Source: Aphanomyces cochlioides
Taxonomy: Eukaryota; Oomycota; Saprolegniomycetes; Saprolegniales; Verrucalvaceae
NCBI GenBank assembly: GCA_019828595.1
Contig: JAHQRK010000004.1
Span: forward strand, 372,001-436,000
Reading direction: 5' to 3'
Length of the DNA stretch: 64,000 nt
Shown here: in pieces, positions 46,416-57,400 of the stretch
Layout: each line of letters begins with the position of its first letter
Numbering within the stretch: position 1 is the first letter of the stretch
Program-made: the position numbers and the translations under genes
Notes under the pieces: generated by a model
Seen by the model: the letters and a program-made list of their open reading frames with translations, nothing else
Told to the model about the DNA's origin: nothing
The model's database searches: none

Positions 46416-46579
46416 GGCCTCTCAGTGGAAGCGACATCAAAGGGCTAAGCAAAACTAATGGCAAAGTTGAGGGTCGCATAAAAATTTGACCCTCGCGCGT
46501 GAGGGTCGCATAAAAATTTGACCCTCAACTTTGCCATTAGTTTTGCTTAGCCCTTTGATGTCGCTTCCACTGAGAGGCC
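46416..46579. repeat. 60-bp-arm perfect palindrome with 44-bp spacer
   Basis: Left arm 46416-46475 is the exact reverse complement of 46520-46579. The right arm holds the last codons of family copy 7 (ending KRHQRAKQN-stop), so the left arm is an inverted copy of that 3' end lying next to copy 6. A 26-base sequence (GAGGGTC...GACCCTC) is repeated directly at 46469-46494 and 46501-46526 and is itself nearly palindromic. Such a structure can form a cruciform and give read-through hairpin RNA. Confidence 0.9.
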
Positions 46580-48584
46580 TTCACGTGCTTCTGAACAACA
46601 TGGCCCATTTGAGTAGGCTTGATCCAGCTCTGGACGGCCTGGTCGAATGTATTTGGAAAGACATGGTCTTTCATCACTCCTTCACCCAGAACTCTGACGA
46701 CGTTAATCGAAGTAGCAGCCCTTCGTCGACGACCAAGTCTTCTAAGGACTTCATCACGACTTCAACGATAGTCGACTGATCACGTGTGTGGGAATATGGA
46801 TCAAATTCCGACAGCGTCGCCTTGAAACCAAGCTGCTACTTTTTGCGACAAGTTGTGGATTTGTCGGTATCCAGAACGGCTGATGGAGGTAGAGTTGACT
46901 CTTTTTTGGGAGGTTTCTTCGCTTTCTTGGATTCACCAACGAACTCAGGGTGCAGCTTCCAACACGAGCGGTTAAGGTGATGAACAAGGGAATAGCTGAA
47001 CATTCGTGGGTGTATCGCAGACATTTCCTTGCCCACGAATTGGTCTCTGAAGAGGGGAAATGTTTTGTCGAAGACGTTCATAAGCTCGTCCTCCAGTTGG
47101 ATCGCTTCGAGGGCTTTTAGATTGCACTATTCGGTTATCCAGCGCAACTTGAATAAGCGTATCAATTCCACGCCTTGTTTTGTCAATCCAATCCGCCGAG
47201 TCTTCGTGCCATTCGTAGAATTTCCTGTACGGAATGGTGTGCGTTGGGTTGTCATGCCCTAAAAACCACCGCCGCCACATCGCTCGAAGAGGCAAAAAAG
47301 GGAAGATAGGTTTATCGCCCAGTCGAAATGTTGGATCTAGAGTGACCTTGAGGAAGGGCTTGGCCTCGGTGCACAAGCTCTCCGGGGTCAAGCAACAGTC
47401 TGGGCCACACTGGGTCACAAACGCTTGAAACACTAGCGAGAAGAGAGCTTTGCGAGGGGCATCTGAGAGCTTCGCCACTGCTGATTTGGTTTCAACTAGC
47501 CCCAAATTGAATGCGACTTCAGTCAACTTGGCAATGAACTTGCTATTGCCAATGTGCTCTTCCTGAAACTCACTTGGCATTTGTTTAACAGAAAGAACTC
47601 GCCAGGGTTTCGGCTTGGCACCAAACCACTCCATCCACAGCACGAAGCAAGTAATATGGGAGGTAGAATCAGTTTCTTCACCAGCGAGGGTGATAATATT
47701 CACCTTTGGATCTTTTGAAGGGTACAATTTCTCAAACGCCAAGTGAAACATGTCAGCAAAGGCCTCTTTGTCCAAATTTTCAAGCGTGTCTTCCGTGAAA
47801 CCGGTGGCAGCGATCAGTTTTTGCACAACTTTGGCAGTCGTTCTCAACTTGTTCTGGGATGTCTTGTGTTTTATAGCGTTAATTTCAATATGACGAAGCG
47901 ATGGATCGGTTTTATTGCCATGAAACCAAGCAACCCACATTCTACTTCCAGTCTTCAGGCACAAGAATACTCTTGTTTGAATTTGGTGCACTTGTTTGAG
48001 ACTCGGCCATCGTTGAATCGAATCTCGGGTCTGATCTTTCTTTTTTTTTAGATGGTACTTTTTCCCGAGCGTCAGCATTCACAACCACTGTTTCATTAGC
48101 CTTGGTCGGCAATTGTTTGGGGGCTTTGAGGACCGCTGTACATTGCTTTGGCGAAATTCCTTGATGCCTTGGTGTGTTATTAGACTTTGAGATCGCGGAA
48201 GCTTGCCCAAAATTCTTCTCGTCCAGTGACACTAGCGAGGAAGTACAGCTGTAGTGCCATCAGTCGATGAGCCTTCTTCATCACTGCCCGTCGATGAGTC
48301 TTCGTTTTCGCTGTCAGACGACACAAAGCGGATCGCTTCACGACGGACTCGTCTTTTTGGAGAGTTTGCGCGTCTTGGTAGCGATTCTGCAGCATGCCTC
48401 TTCTGGTACTCCGATGCTTGTTCTGGTGCACTGGCGTGTAGAACGTCACCAAGACGCTGTCGAGCTATTTCCCGTCTAGCTGTGCAGAAGTTTTTCCTCT
48501 TATGCGTCGCACTTCCCTCATCTGAGTGATTTCTCTCGTCTTCTTCGTCATCTGTATCGTCGATCCTTCGCTTCCATCCAGCAT
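46537..48584 (-). pseudogene. W-module family copy 7, heavily degenerate
   Basis: Against copy 8 it has a lost base right at the start (ATG-CTGGATGG for ATG-GCTGGATGG), a stop and a short deletion at PEDWK-stop where relatives read GWKYHPNNCVGAW, a shift after RIVQSK before the MNVFDKTFPLFRDQF segment, and a ruined last module (TTCRKK-stop; later CAAAGTTGAGG-type junction sequence). Recognisable modules remain: MWVAWFHGNKTDP, CFVLWMEWFGAKPKPWR and FFPFLPLRAMWRRWFLGHD-like. Its terminal KRHQRAKQN codons form one arm of the palindrome at 46416-46579. Confidence 0.7.
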
Positions 48585-49172
48585 TCCAAATTCAAAATGG
48601 CGCGCAATTAAATCTTTTCCATCATTGAATTTTTTTAAAACGTATTTTATCATGGGAATCCAAGTTGCCGCTGTGCGCTGTGCTGTGATGTTAATCCTGA
48701 CAAGAAGAGATTAATGGCTCCAGCAAGGATAGTCATACTGGTGCCCCTATTGCCTCGCACTCTATTCTAATTGTGATACATGAACAACATTGCGTCTATG
48801 ACATGGTTTATTCCCGAGAAGATCCAAGTCGATGCATAGAGACTCCGATGCAAGCATGACGTTGCCGCAAGGCCATCTTCGGCACCAGTGGTTTGAATGA
48901 ATGAGCATGGAGAAGCATCACTGGATTGTAGTGTATTTGTCTTTGAGATTCTTGATCGATGACGCTGCATCTCCTAGAAACATCGCTCAGCTTATTCAAT
49001 GGATGTTTACGTAGTGTTTTTCGCCTTGGACGCCTCGAGCAGCTTGACAAGCGTTTTCCTTCCTGCCACGGGTAATTCTTTTGGAGACACTTCCAATCAC
49101 CTTCGATCGAGGGTTTGTTCATGTGCAGGTCCAATTTCCATGCTTGACCACTTCATATCCTCCTCTCGTGTA
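48585..49172. other. Intergenic region within the minus-strand array
   Basis: No gene is recognised. Confidence 0.4.
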
Positions 49173-51238
49173 TTAGTTTTGCTTAGCATTTGGATGTCTT
49201 CTCCATAGCGCTGGCGTCATGTGTTTCTGTACAACATGGCACATAGTGGTGGGCTGGATCCAGCTCTGCACCGACGGGTCAAAAGTCATGACGAAGATTG
49301 GAAAGACTCGCTCGAAGAGCTTCATGAGTGCTTTGCTACCCAGGATCTCGACAGCATCAATCGATGAAGCGAATGCCTCATCAAGAACTAAGTCTTCCAA
49401 GGCTTTCATAACCTCTTTGGGGGCATTCGACAGACTGCTGATATGGCGAAATGGCACAAACTCGGACCTCTCGTCGCCACGAAACCAGAGCCACCACATG
49501 TTACGGCACGGTGTCGATTTGTCGGCAGGCAGAACTGTAGATGACAGCGACGTTTTTGGACTTTCCTTCGTTTCTTTCTCTTTCTGGGATGTTGGAACAA
49601 AGTCGGGATGCTGCTTCCAATTGAGGTAGCGGACAATAGAAAAGCTAAACATTAGCGGATGTATTCGCGACTTGATGGATCCCACAAACTGGTTTCTGAA
49701 AAACGGAAGTGCTCTTTCGAAGACACCGACGAGAGCAACTTCGTCTTGGATTGCTTCAAGATCTTTGACCGATTCAACAACACGATGTTCCAAGGCAGAC
49801 TGCACCAGCATGTCGAGACCACGCTTCGACTTGTCGATCCAATCCACCGAGTCTTCGTGCCATTTTTTAAACCTCCGGTATGGAATGCCACTCGTCGTGG
49901 AGTCTTTTCCTAGGAACCACCGCACCCACATGGTTCGTATCGACATAAACGGGAAGAATGGTTTGCCACTCAGTCGAAATTCTGGGTCCAACTTGATCTG
50001 GAGAAAAGGTTTGGCGGCCGAGCACAAACTCTCAGTCGTCAAACGACAGATTGGACCACTTTGTGCAACAAAAGCTTGAAACGCCGGTTTGAGAATAGCT
50101 TTGCGAGCTTCTTCTGACAGATTTGGCACTGCTTCTTTAGAGTCAACTAGCCCCAAGTAAAACGCAACTTCGCACAGCTTGGCCACGAGCTTGGTGTTAT
50201 TGCTATGGTCGCCTTGTAACTCGGGCGGCATTTCTTTGGCTAACATCAAACGCCAAGGTTTTGGTTTTCCGTCAAACCATTCAATCCACAGCTTTGAGAT
50301 AGTTGGAAGAGAGGTTGGAGCAAGACTTGTGATGTTTACCCTTGGATCTGTGTTTGGATACAGTTTCTCAAAAGCTTTGTTGAAAGTGTCAGCAAAGGCG
50401 TCTTTTCGCATGATAGCAATCGCGTCTTCAGTTAAACCAGTGGCAGCAATGAGTTCTTGCATGACGAGAGCTGTGTTTTGGAAGTTTTCCTTGGATTTCA
50501 CGTGTTTCACGTCGTCAATATGAATATGGCGAAGCGGCGGATCTGCCTTACTTCCGTGAAACCACGCGACCCATGCTCCAACGCAGTTGTTTGGATGGTA
50601 CTTCCAGCCCTCTGGGAGCTCAGCTCGTTGATGTATTGTTGTAGCGATGATGGAGATTTTTCAGCTGAGTGAAGGCGAGTACTATCGCGCACTAACGTTA
50701 CCTTAGATTTCGATTGCGAATCTTCGGGGGGTTCGACGAGGTCATTCGTTTCTTCATACAGCGTCGTTCGTTGCTTTGGCGACTTCGGTGTAGGTTTCGT
50801 GACCATGGAGGCGTCATTCAGGTCTGGTGTTTTTTTGGATGGAAATGCCGGGTTTATGGAAGCTTTATGGGCTGATGGGACTTTACTGACCCCTGCAGAT
50901 GAAGTTGTGCAGTTTATCGATGAGCCATCTTCATCACTATCCGTCGAGGAGTCCTCTTTTTCGCTGTCAGACAATATGAAACGAATCGCTTCACGGTGGA
51001 CTCTTCTTTTTGGAGAATTCGCTCGATTGGGGATAGATTCTGGTGCCTGTCTTGTATGGCGCACATCTGCAACTTGATGTGTAAGAGCAGGTTGCGTGTC
51101 ACCCAGACGTCGTCGAGCCAACTCCCGTCGCACCATGCAGAAACTTTTCCTCTTGTACGTCGTACTGCCATCGTCTGAGTGACTTCTGTCGCCATCTTCG
51201 TCATCCGTGTCGTCGATCCTTCGCTTCCATCCAGCCAT
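49173..51238 (-). CDS. W-module family protein 8 (four modules), best minus-strand copy
   Basis: Two long frames are joined by a proposed 83-nt intron (donor GTAACG at 50701, acceptor before CTCCCAGAGG at 50618), giving exons 51238-50702 and 50618-49173 and 660 residues. The N-terminal 180 residues are charged and low-complexity (MAGWKRRIDDTDDEDGDRSH, ARRRLGDTQ, PKRRVHREAIRFILSDSE). Four modules follow: GWKYHPNNCVGAWVAWFHG, LPTISKLWIEWFDGKPKPW, FFPFMSIRTMWVRWFLGKD and CRNMWWLWFRGDERS. The end is LWRRHPNAKQN. If the intron is not real the gene has one frameshift. Motifs are shared with the plus-strand array, but the N-terminal regions differ, so the arrays form two subfamilies. Confidence 0.62.
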
Positions 51239-51935
51239 TGGAATCCAGAAATGGCGCGCGATTGGATCTTTTTTTTCAAACATCGAAAAAAATATTTTTA
51301 CGATGTCGATCAAGTTGCCGCCATCTCCGCTGCGGTCCTTTCCCTCATTGTTTATTGTGAAAAGCAATAAGTTGCATCTTTGCAAACGGTCCATCCACAA
51401 GAAGATTCGAGATCCAAGCTCCTTGCTCGCACGTGGACGGCTCAACCGCATAGCACTATCATCAGAGACCGCAAGAGTAAGTCATCGAGGGAGCTTGCGA
51501 GGTGGCATGGAGAAAGTTTAGACTTCAGCGCCTTTGCGGTTTTTGATATTCTTGAATTGCACCCAGCTTGGATCGGTTTCCACTACTTCGCACAAAAGGA
51601 CTCCTTTCGCGTTTCATTCCTTCATGAACATGACGCCAAGAAGATAGTATAGCAGAGAGGAGCAAGCTCCATCCATAAATCCCATTCACATGACATTTGA
51701 GTTCTTTGATGCCGCGCTCGTATGCTTCAAATTGGCTTATGTCTTGTCTTCTGTAGCTTCTCCCAAGACGACCTCAATCGCTCTACGCCATTCGCGTGGT
51801 GCTTCCCGCTGTTGACGAAATGGCGCTTCAGCATCAACTGCGATCTTTTGGATGTCATCTACTGTAGTGTGTTGATGTCGCGCCAGTGTCACATGACAGA
51901 TAGTGCAACGATTGGCTTACTTTTTCTCTCCATCG
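51239..51935. other. Intergenic region
   Basis: No gene is recognised. Short plus-strand frames (51380-51652) lack motifs. Confidence 0.4.
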
Positions 51936-52627
51936 TGTTGCAACGGACTTTTGACAAAAGTGGGGGCTATTTAGAAAATTTAGACAGAAGTGGACGCCTC
52001 TGACAAAAGTGGGGGGCCTTTCATGGATGTTTTCACCGGCCCCCACATTTGTCACATTGTCATTAGTTGGTCTCCTGAAATGGAAAGATCACGACTCGTA
52101 TGCACCAAGTGTCGCTCGGATTTCTCTTGCTCGCGCAATTTGAAAGCGCATCAGCAGAGACGAATCTGCAAAGAAACTCGTGATCACAAGTTACGAGAAA
52201 AACGCCTGGATGCTACCAAGGCGGCTCTTAAAAAACGAGATGTTGAGCGCAAGCGCCAAAGCTATGTGCACAAACTAGAACGTTGTGATATTTGCGCCGG
52301 CATTGCAAGAAAATGGGTGCATTCTACCAATTGCGAGCACAAGTTGCATGCCAAGTGCTACGACACTTATAAGCAGCGCCATCCAATCTATTGGCGTCGT
52401 GATTACAGCAAGTTTGATGATATTCACATTTCATACTAATTTTTCAAAAAGTTGCGCAACCACACTATTAACACTATTTTATGTATTTGTCCCCCCACAT
52501 TTGGAAGATTCCTGACAAGAGGATCAAAAGCCCCACTTTTGAAATTGCCCCACTTTTGTCAGACGTGTCCCACTTCTGTCTAAATTTTCCTAAAAGCCCC
52601 CACTTTTGTCAAAAGTCCTGTTGCAAC
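51936..52627. mobile_element. MULE-like transposable element with long TIRs and 9-bp target duplication
   Basis: The element spans 51945-52618 (674 bp) between direct repeats TGTTGCAAC at 51936-51944 and 52619-52627. Its ends are inverted repeats of about 70-80 bp, starting GGACTTTTGACAAAAGTGGG, with small differences between them. The word TGACAAAAGTGGGG is repeated inside each end. A 9-bp duplication and long TIRs fit Mutator-like elements. No transposase is present, so it is non-autonomous, but it holds one intact small gene. Confidence 0.85.
52080..52439 (+). CDS. Small zinc-finger protein carried by the MULE-like element
   Basis: 119 residues. The N-terminus is a C2H2-like finger with a shifted last ligand (CTKCRSDFSCSRNLKAHQQ followed by RRICKE). 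After a basic coiled helix (LREKRLDATKAALKKRDVER) comes a second metal-binding-like cluster: CDICAGIARKWVHSTNCEHK followed by LHAKCYDTY. It lies wholly inside the element, between its inverted repeats, and ends DIHISY. It could be a DNA-binding accessory protein or a captured host fragment. I do not recognise a family. Confidence 0.65.
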   Translation: MERSRLVCTKCRSDFSCSRNLKAHQQRRICKETRDHKLREKRLDATKAALKKRDVERKRQSYVHKLERCDICAGIARKWVHSTNCEHKLHAKCYDTYKQRHPIYWRRDYSKFDDIHISY

Positions 52628-52628
52628 C

Positions 52629-53015
52629 ATGCTGCATCGCTGTACGCGGACGATCCGGCGGATGCTCTCGACGCAAAGACGACCAGCACTGAGAGATTTA
52701 GTCGTCCTTGCACCAGGCCTTGAAGAGAAAGCTGGTCTTAAGGCTGGTGATGTCGCCAAGATCATTGCCGATGAGTCCAAGACAGATCCAGCCACGCCAT
52801 TCCGCTTGAAGCTCCCTGATAGTTTGGAATGCCCTTGGGTTTCGGCTGACGATGTCGTTCTACTCGATCCTCTGGCTGCGCAACCTCCGCCAGAGCCACC
52901 AGCGAGCCACGAATGTTGTGGATCGAGTTGTCCAAATTGCGTCTGGATTGCACACTGGGAAGCTTGTCAAGCATGGGAAAAAGAGCAACAGCAGACTCCA
53001 AGGCATCCCATGTAA
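52629..53015 (+). CDS. Mitochondrial oxidoreductase-like domain protein
   Basis: A single exon of 128 residues with a basic N-terminus (MLHRCTRTIRRMLSTQRRP) that looks like a mitochondrial targeting peptide. The C-terminal part has the family signature, a Pro-rich run and cysteine motif PPPEPPASHECCGSSCPNCVW followed by acidic/aromatic helix residues (AHWEACQAWEKE), as in the short 'oxidoreductase-like' domain found in small mitochondrial proteins. The start ATG is one base after the right target duplication of the MULE-like element, so the element sits in its 5' leader and may change its expression. Confidence 0.75.
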   Translation: MLHRCTRTIRRMLSTQRRPALRDLVVLAPGLEEKAGLKAGDVAKIIADESKTDPATPFRLKLPDSLECPWVSADDVVLLDPLAAQPPPEPPASHECCGSSCPNCVWIAHWEACQAWEKEQQQTPRHPM

Positions 53016-53088
53016 TCAAGGTCTGATTGCAGTTTTGGTGTGTTCGTTGGTTGAAACTGTCGTGGCCATCATTGGCAAACGACAGGAC

Positions 53089-54236
53089 ATGTGGGGATAC
53101 TCATTCCATGGCGGTGGCAGTCGCTTCTCGGAGCGCCATCGTGTGCTCTTTTCTCTCTCCAACATGGACGCTGATCGCAAAAACCTTGGCATCGCATTGC
53201 GCCGAGGCGCTCGAGGGCTCTTTATCTCATCACCAGATGACTCGACGCAACTTGCAGCTGGTATAAACTGTGTATCCTGGAAGGTTTTTTGAGCAAGTTC
53301 TAGCCAGGACTGTGCTGCGGGACGTCCTTCCGACAACTCCTCGCCATGAAATTCGCTTCGTGGTCCAGTGCAGCTCGACGTGGACATTGAATACCATGAT
53401 CGAAAGGTGCAAAGAAATTGCGACCAAAACTGGCTTGGACTACATTGACGCCGTGCTGTATCCTGCTGCACTCTTATCACCTGAAGTCCAAGGAAAGGTA
53501 GGGAGTAAATCCCTTCGTCATCTAGTGGAAAACGCAATCGTTTAGGCTCAGGTTCAGGAACTAGTCGCCATTTGGGCTGCAATGACTGGTCTCGTCGATG
53601 CTGGAGCAGCGCGACACATTGGCGTCTGTGACTTTCAGGTCCATCAATTAGAGATACTTTTCCATCGCTTTCCGACCAGGCCGATTGAAACCTATTGCTT
53701 CAAGAGCGTGACGCCATTTATGCCCATGGTTCACACTACCCACTTTTGCCACACAAAAGGCATCGATGTTATTGCATGCTTTGCGGTCGACTTGGAAACA
53801 CTTTCCTTCAAAGAAAAGGAAGAATGGAAGGTTCTGGCGACGTCTATCGCCGTATCCCATCAGAAAGTACACGTCGTATGCAACTTACCGTCAGAGACCA
53901 TTCGCGGGGATACGCATGCCGTGGCCATCAATCAAACGACAGTGCAACATGACGTAAATTCTGAGTCCCCGCGAGTACGCAAAATCGCGATTTTTCGACT
54001 CATTGATGTCGTAGACGCATTTTGAAGTGCTCGCTGCTTGGTTGACTCAACGTGGTCTTATTGCAGTGCCCTCAGTCGAAGGCGACGAGCCCTACGAAGA
54101 TGGCATGTGCGATGCTCTCTTTTCACTGTGTCATCCATTCTCGAGGGAGCCCACGGCCGCTGCGCCGACGAATCCTCACCAGTTCATCCTCAGCAAGGAG
54201 GAGATGGCGCGCATCAACGGATTGAGTTCTCAGTGA
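53089..54236 (+). CDS. Aldo/keto reductase-like protein, divergent
   Basis: Four exons (53089-53260, 53304-53497, 53546-53953, 54015-54236) close in frame for 331 residues, the usual AKR length. Matching AKR segments are GLDYIDAVLYP (cf. LDYIDLYLIH), MTGLVDAGAARHIGVCDFQ (cf. LVxxGKVRHIGVSNF), LAAWLTQRGLIAVPSV (cf. LRWLLQRGVxVIPKS) and LSKEEMARINGL at the end. The usual strong catalytic DxxxxYG motif is not seen near the N-terminus (MWGYSFHGGGSRFSERHR stands there), so activity is uncertain. It follows the oxidoreductase-like gene on the same strand after 73 bp. A long open frame on the opposite strand is a shadow. Confidence 0.65.
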
Positions 54237-54249
54237 TCTTCGAATGAAA

Positions 54250-54440
54250 ATATAGAATCAATTTTTATTGGTCAATAAATAAATCATTTAGCCAATTAAA
54301 AATTAGAAACAATTAATAAAGCAATTTAATTGGCACATTATATTACATTTAAGCCAATGCAAATGGATTATTTCGGAATAGATGATTTTAATTGGCTAAT
54401 TAAATTAAGATTTTATCCAATAAAAATTGGATTTTCCAAG
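54250..54440. promoter_or_regulatory. AT-rich promoter with a cluster of ATTGG/CCAAT boxes
   Basis: At least six CCAAT or ATTGG words in both orientations (TATTGGTCAATAA, AGCCAATTAAA, TTAATTGGCAC, AAGCCAATGC, TTAATTGGCTAATTAAA, CCAATAAAAATTGG) within about 190 bp immediately upstream of Aquarius. Such clusters suggest NF-Y-type control. Confidence 0.4.
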
Positions 54441-54458
54441 TGAGGTTCAAATTCGAGT

Positions 54459-57400
54459 ATGGTGGCCAAGAAGCGAGCGGCAGATAAGTCGACGGACCAT
54501 GAAAAGGACGTTGAACGTCTCGCGGAGAAATGGACAAATGCGGTATGTATTCCTGTTCAACCTTATTTGTCTTATATCAAGTAGAAGTCTATCTCTGCGT
54601 ACGATGCCTCAATGGTCTCGCATATCTTTTCAAGTTTCTTGTCCCCGACAAAATGCAACGACGAGACAGCCAAGCATGCGTTGTCCGTCTTAGCCTCGAC
54701 GGGATACTTGGAGAATTATTTATGGCCACAATTCTCAGCGGACTCCCATGGAAAAGATGCTGCTTTGTTGCTCTCGATTTTGACACTTGCGAATGAAAAA
54801 GGACAGTTTTGGGCATCTGTGGATGGTGCAAAGTTTGCGTCGTTTTTTGACGTCCTTGCCCGCTTCAAAATGAACGCAACGTCACTTAGTTTGCATGAAC
54901 AAGCTCTAATCTTGCGATTCCTTATGCAAAGCATACGGCAGCTGGAACATGAACACATTGCAAAGACAATGCTCAAGTTCACATCGCTCCCAGTCTGGAC
55001 GCATCTTACAGACACTCAGCGCAACATAGTCTTTGCAGACCATCCAAAATTGAAGCGGCATTGGCAAAATCGGCAAGCCAAAGCAGCTCCGAGCAGTCCA
55101 GCCGCCAAAAAGCGCAAGATCGAAACAATCGACCTTGAAGCCGACTTTTATCCCCATCTTCTCCGCGATCTCAAATCCGCACTTGGCATAGCAACTGACG
55201 ACGACAAGGCCCCAGACGCAGTGCATTATGTCGCACATGCCTTGGATCTCTGGATCGATCTCATTAGCCAGCTCCCAACGCGACGTTTCCTCCGCACGCT
55301 TCTCCTCAATCAACATCTCTTGCCCGCATGCCGGCATAGCGAACTCGCCAAGCAGCATGTTCTACTCACCAAGCAAGTCGAGTTGCTTCATTTCTACGTA
55401 CATTTCCCAATCGACGACCAAACGGGACATGCATGGAGCTTGGTTGAACACAAGAACGAGCTCGCCAGTCGCGTGCATGCCTTCCAAGTTGCCGCGTTTG
55501 CTGCTGACCCTGCGCTTCAAGCATTGTCGCTCTTGCCCATGTCGTCTCTCAGCAATCGCTCCATCCTACAGACACAACTGGCACTAATTCCTGACGAAAT
55601 CCTTGTTCCCTTTGTGGCATCCATGGGTCTCGTTGCCGATGAACAGGCTGACCTTGTCGATGTATTCATGGATCGCTTTATGCTCCATGCGCCCCCTGCG
55701 CTTACGTCTTTGCCGCTCTTTCCGACAGAGACAGACATGTGGGCGTCCGACTTGGCCTCCCATGGCCACATTTTATCAACCCGCAAACTCAACTTGCAAT
55801 TCCTCAGTCTGGCCGATTACCTCTACCGCAACTACGAGCTCCATCGCCTAGAAGCGGCGTATGGCGTCCGAGAAGACCTTGAAAATGTCATCCGTGCACT
55901 CGGGGCGTCCGTCATTGGTCGCCGAACCGTCTTTGAGCGACGTCATTCCATGGCGGCTGCAATTGAAAGCATTAAAGTCGTTCGTGTGGATCAACCTGCA
56001 ATTGGAGAACTCCATCCTGCTCAAGTTGTCGCCCAAATTACGCTGGACTTGCCTACCCAAGCTGTGACTGACTGGGATGCTGTCCAGACCGGCGAAGTTC
56101 TCTTTCTTGTTTGGCTTCAGCCTCCTGAGCAACCACATGAAGAATCAAAACCAGAACTCAACTTTGCCGAAAGCCATGGCGTTCACGGCGTCCGCGGCGT
56201 TCAAGTCTTGCAGCTTTTGGACGGACATGGCACTGCTATAGGCGAATTGCAGGAAGATGGCACACTCTCACAAGGCAAAGGCGCCCGTCGCGTCCTTCGC
56301 GTGAGTTTGGATGGTGCACAGTACGCTCTTGACGTTGCGAATGGTGCTACGGATATTTACACGAATGTCAATCTCGTCGTCCGTCGTGATGCTAAAGTCA
56401 ACACGTTCAAGGCGCTGTTGGATACCCTGCAAGACATTTTGCGTCAAGACATCCAGCAAGTTATCCCTTCTTGGTTCTCCGACGTCTTCCTCGGCTATGG
56501 TGACCCGGCATCAGCGCACTATTCTAGTCTAGCTTCCTCCGAGAAGAAAGTGCCGCTCTTTGACACATTTGTGGACGGTCAGCATGCTTTGTCTTCGTTT
56601 CCTTCACAGAAAGTCTCTCTGGTCGATTCAAACACTGGCAAACCAATTGAAAACCCAGCTTCCGTTGCGGCACCTTTCACGCTCATCGGAAGCTCCACCG
56701 ACGAAAGCCTCGCAATCCAAGGAACGACATCAACTAGTGCGTCAACGACATCAACGATTCGTTTCACACCAGGACAAGTCGATGCAATTCAATCGGGTAT
56801 GCATCGTGGATTGACGGTTGTCGTTGGACCTCCTGGTACTGGTAAAACTGACGTCGCAGTCCAGCTCGTCTCGAACTTGTACCAAGCACTCCCTAACGAA
56901 CGCATCGTCGTCATCACACAAGCGAACGATTCTCTCGACGACTTTTTCATCAAGCTGGTCGCGAAGAACGTAGTTGATCCTGGCCATTTGCTCCGCTTGG
57001 GTGCTGCTTCCAGTGACGACGAAAGAGACCTGAGTCGCGACGGCCGCGTAAAGTTTTTACTCGCCCGCCGTCTTGTTTTGCTCGAGCAAGTCGAGCGTTT
57101 GGCCCAGGCGATAGGTGGTGCTGCAGCCACGTGCGGTGCTTCGCATTCATGTGCCCAAGCTCAGTTTTTCTACAAGCGTTATTTGCTACCAGCACTTGAC
57201 GCTCCTGGTGACCTTCAATCTTTTCTGGAGACTTTTACGCATTCCAACGACAAGGCAGGCGTTTCCGCATACTTGGCTAGACTCTTTCAAGAACTCGACG
57301 ACTTGAGTGCGTTTGAAGTGCTCCGGACAGTCAAACAACGCGGCGATTTCCTCCTTGTGAAACACGCTCGAGTCATTGCCATGACGAGTACCCAAGCCAC

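Noticed and set aside
46469..46526. Possible CRISPR-like direct repeat
   Set aside because: Only two copies, inside a palindrome made from a gene's 3' end; there is no array and this is a eukaryote.
53016..53582. Long minus-strand ORF over the AKR gene
   Set aside because: The sense strand carries four exons with AKR motifs and closing frames; the antisense ORF has no motif.
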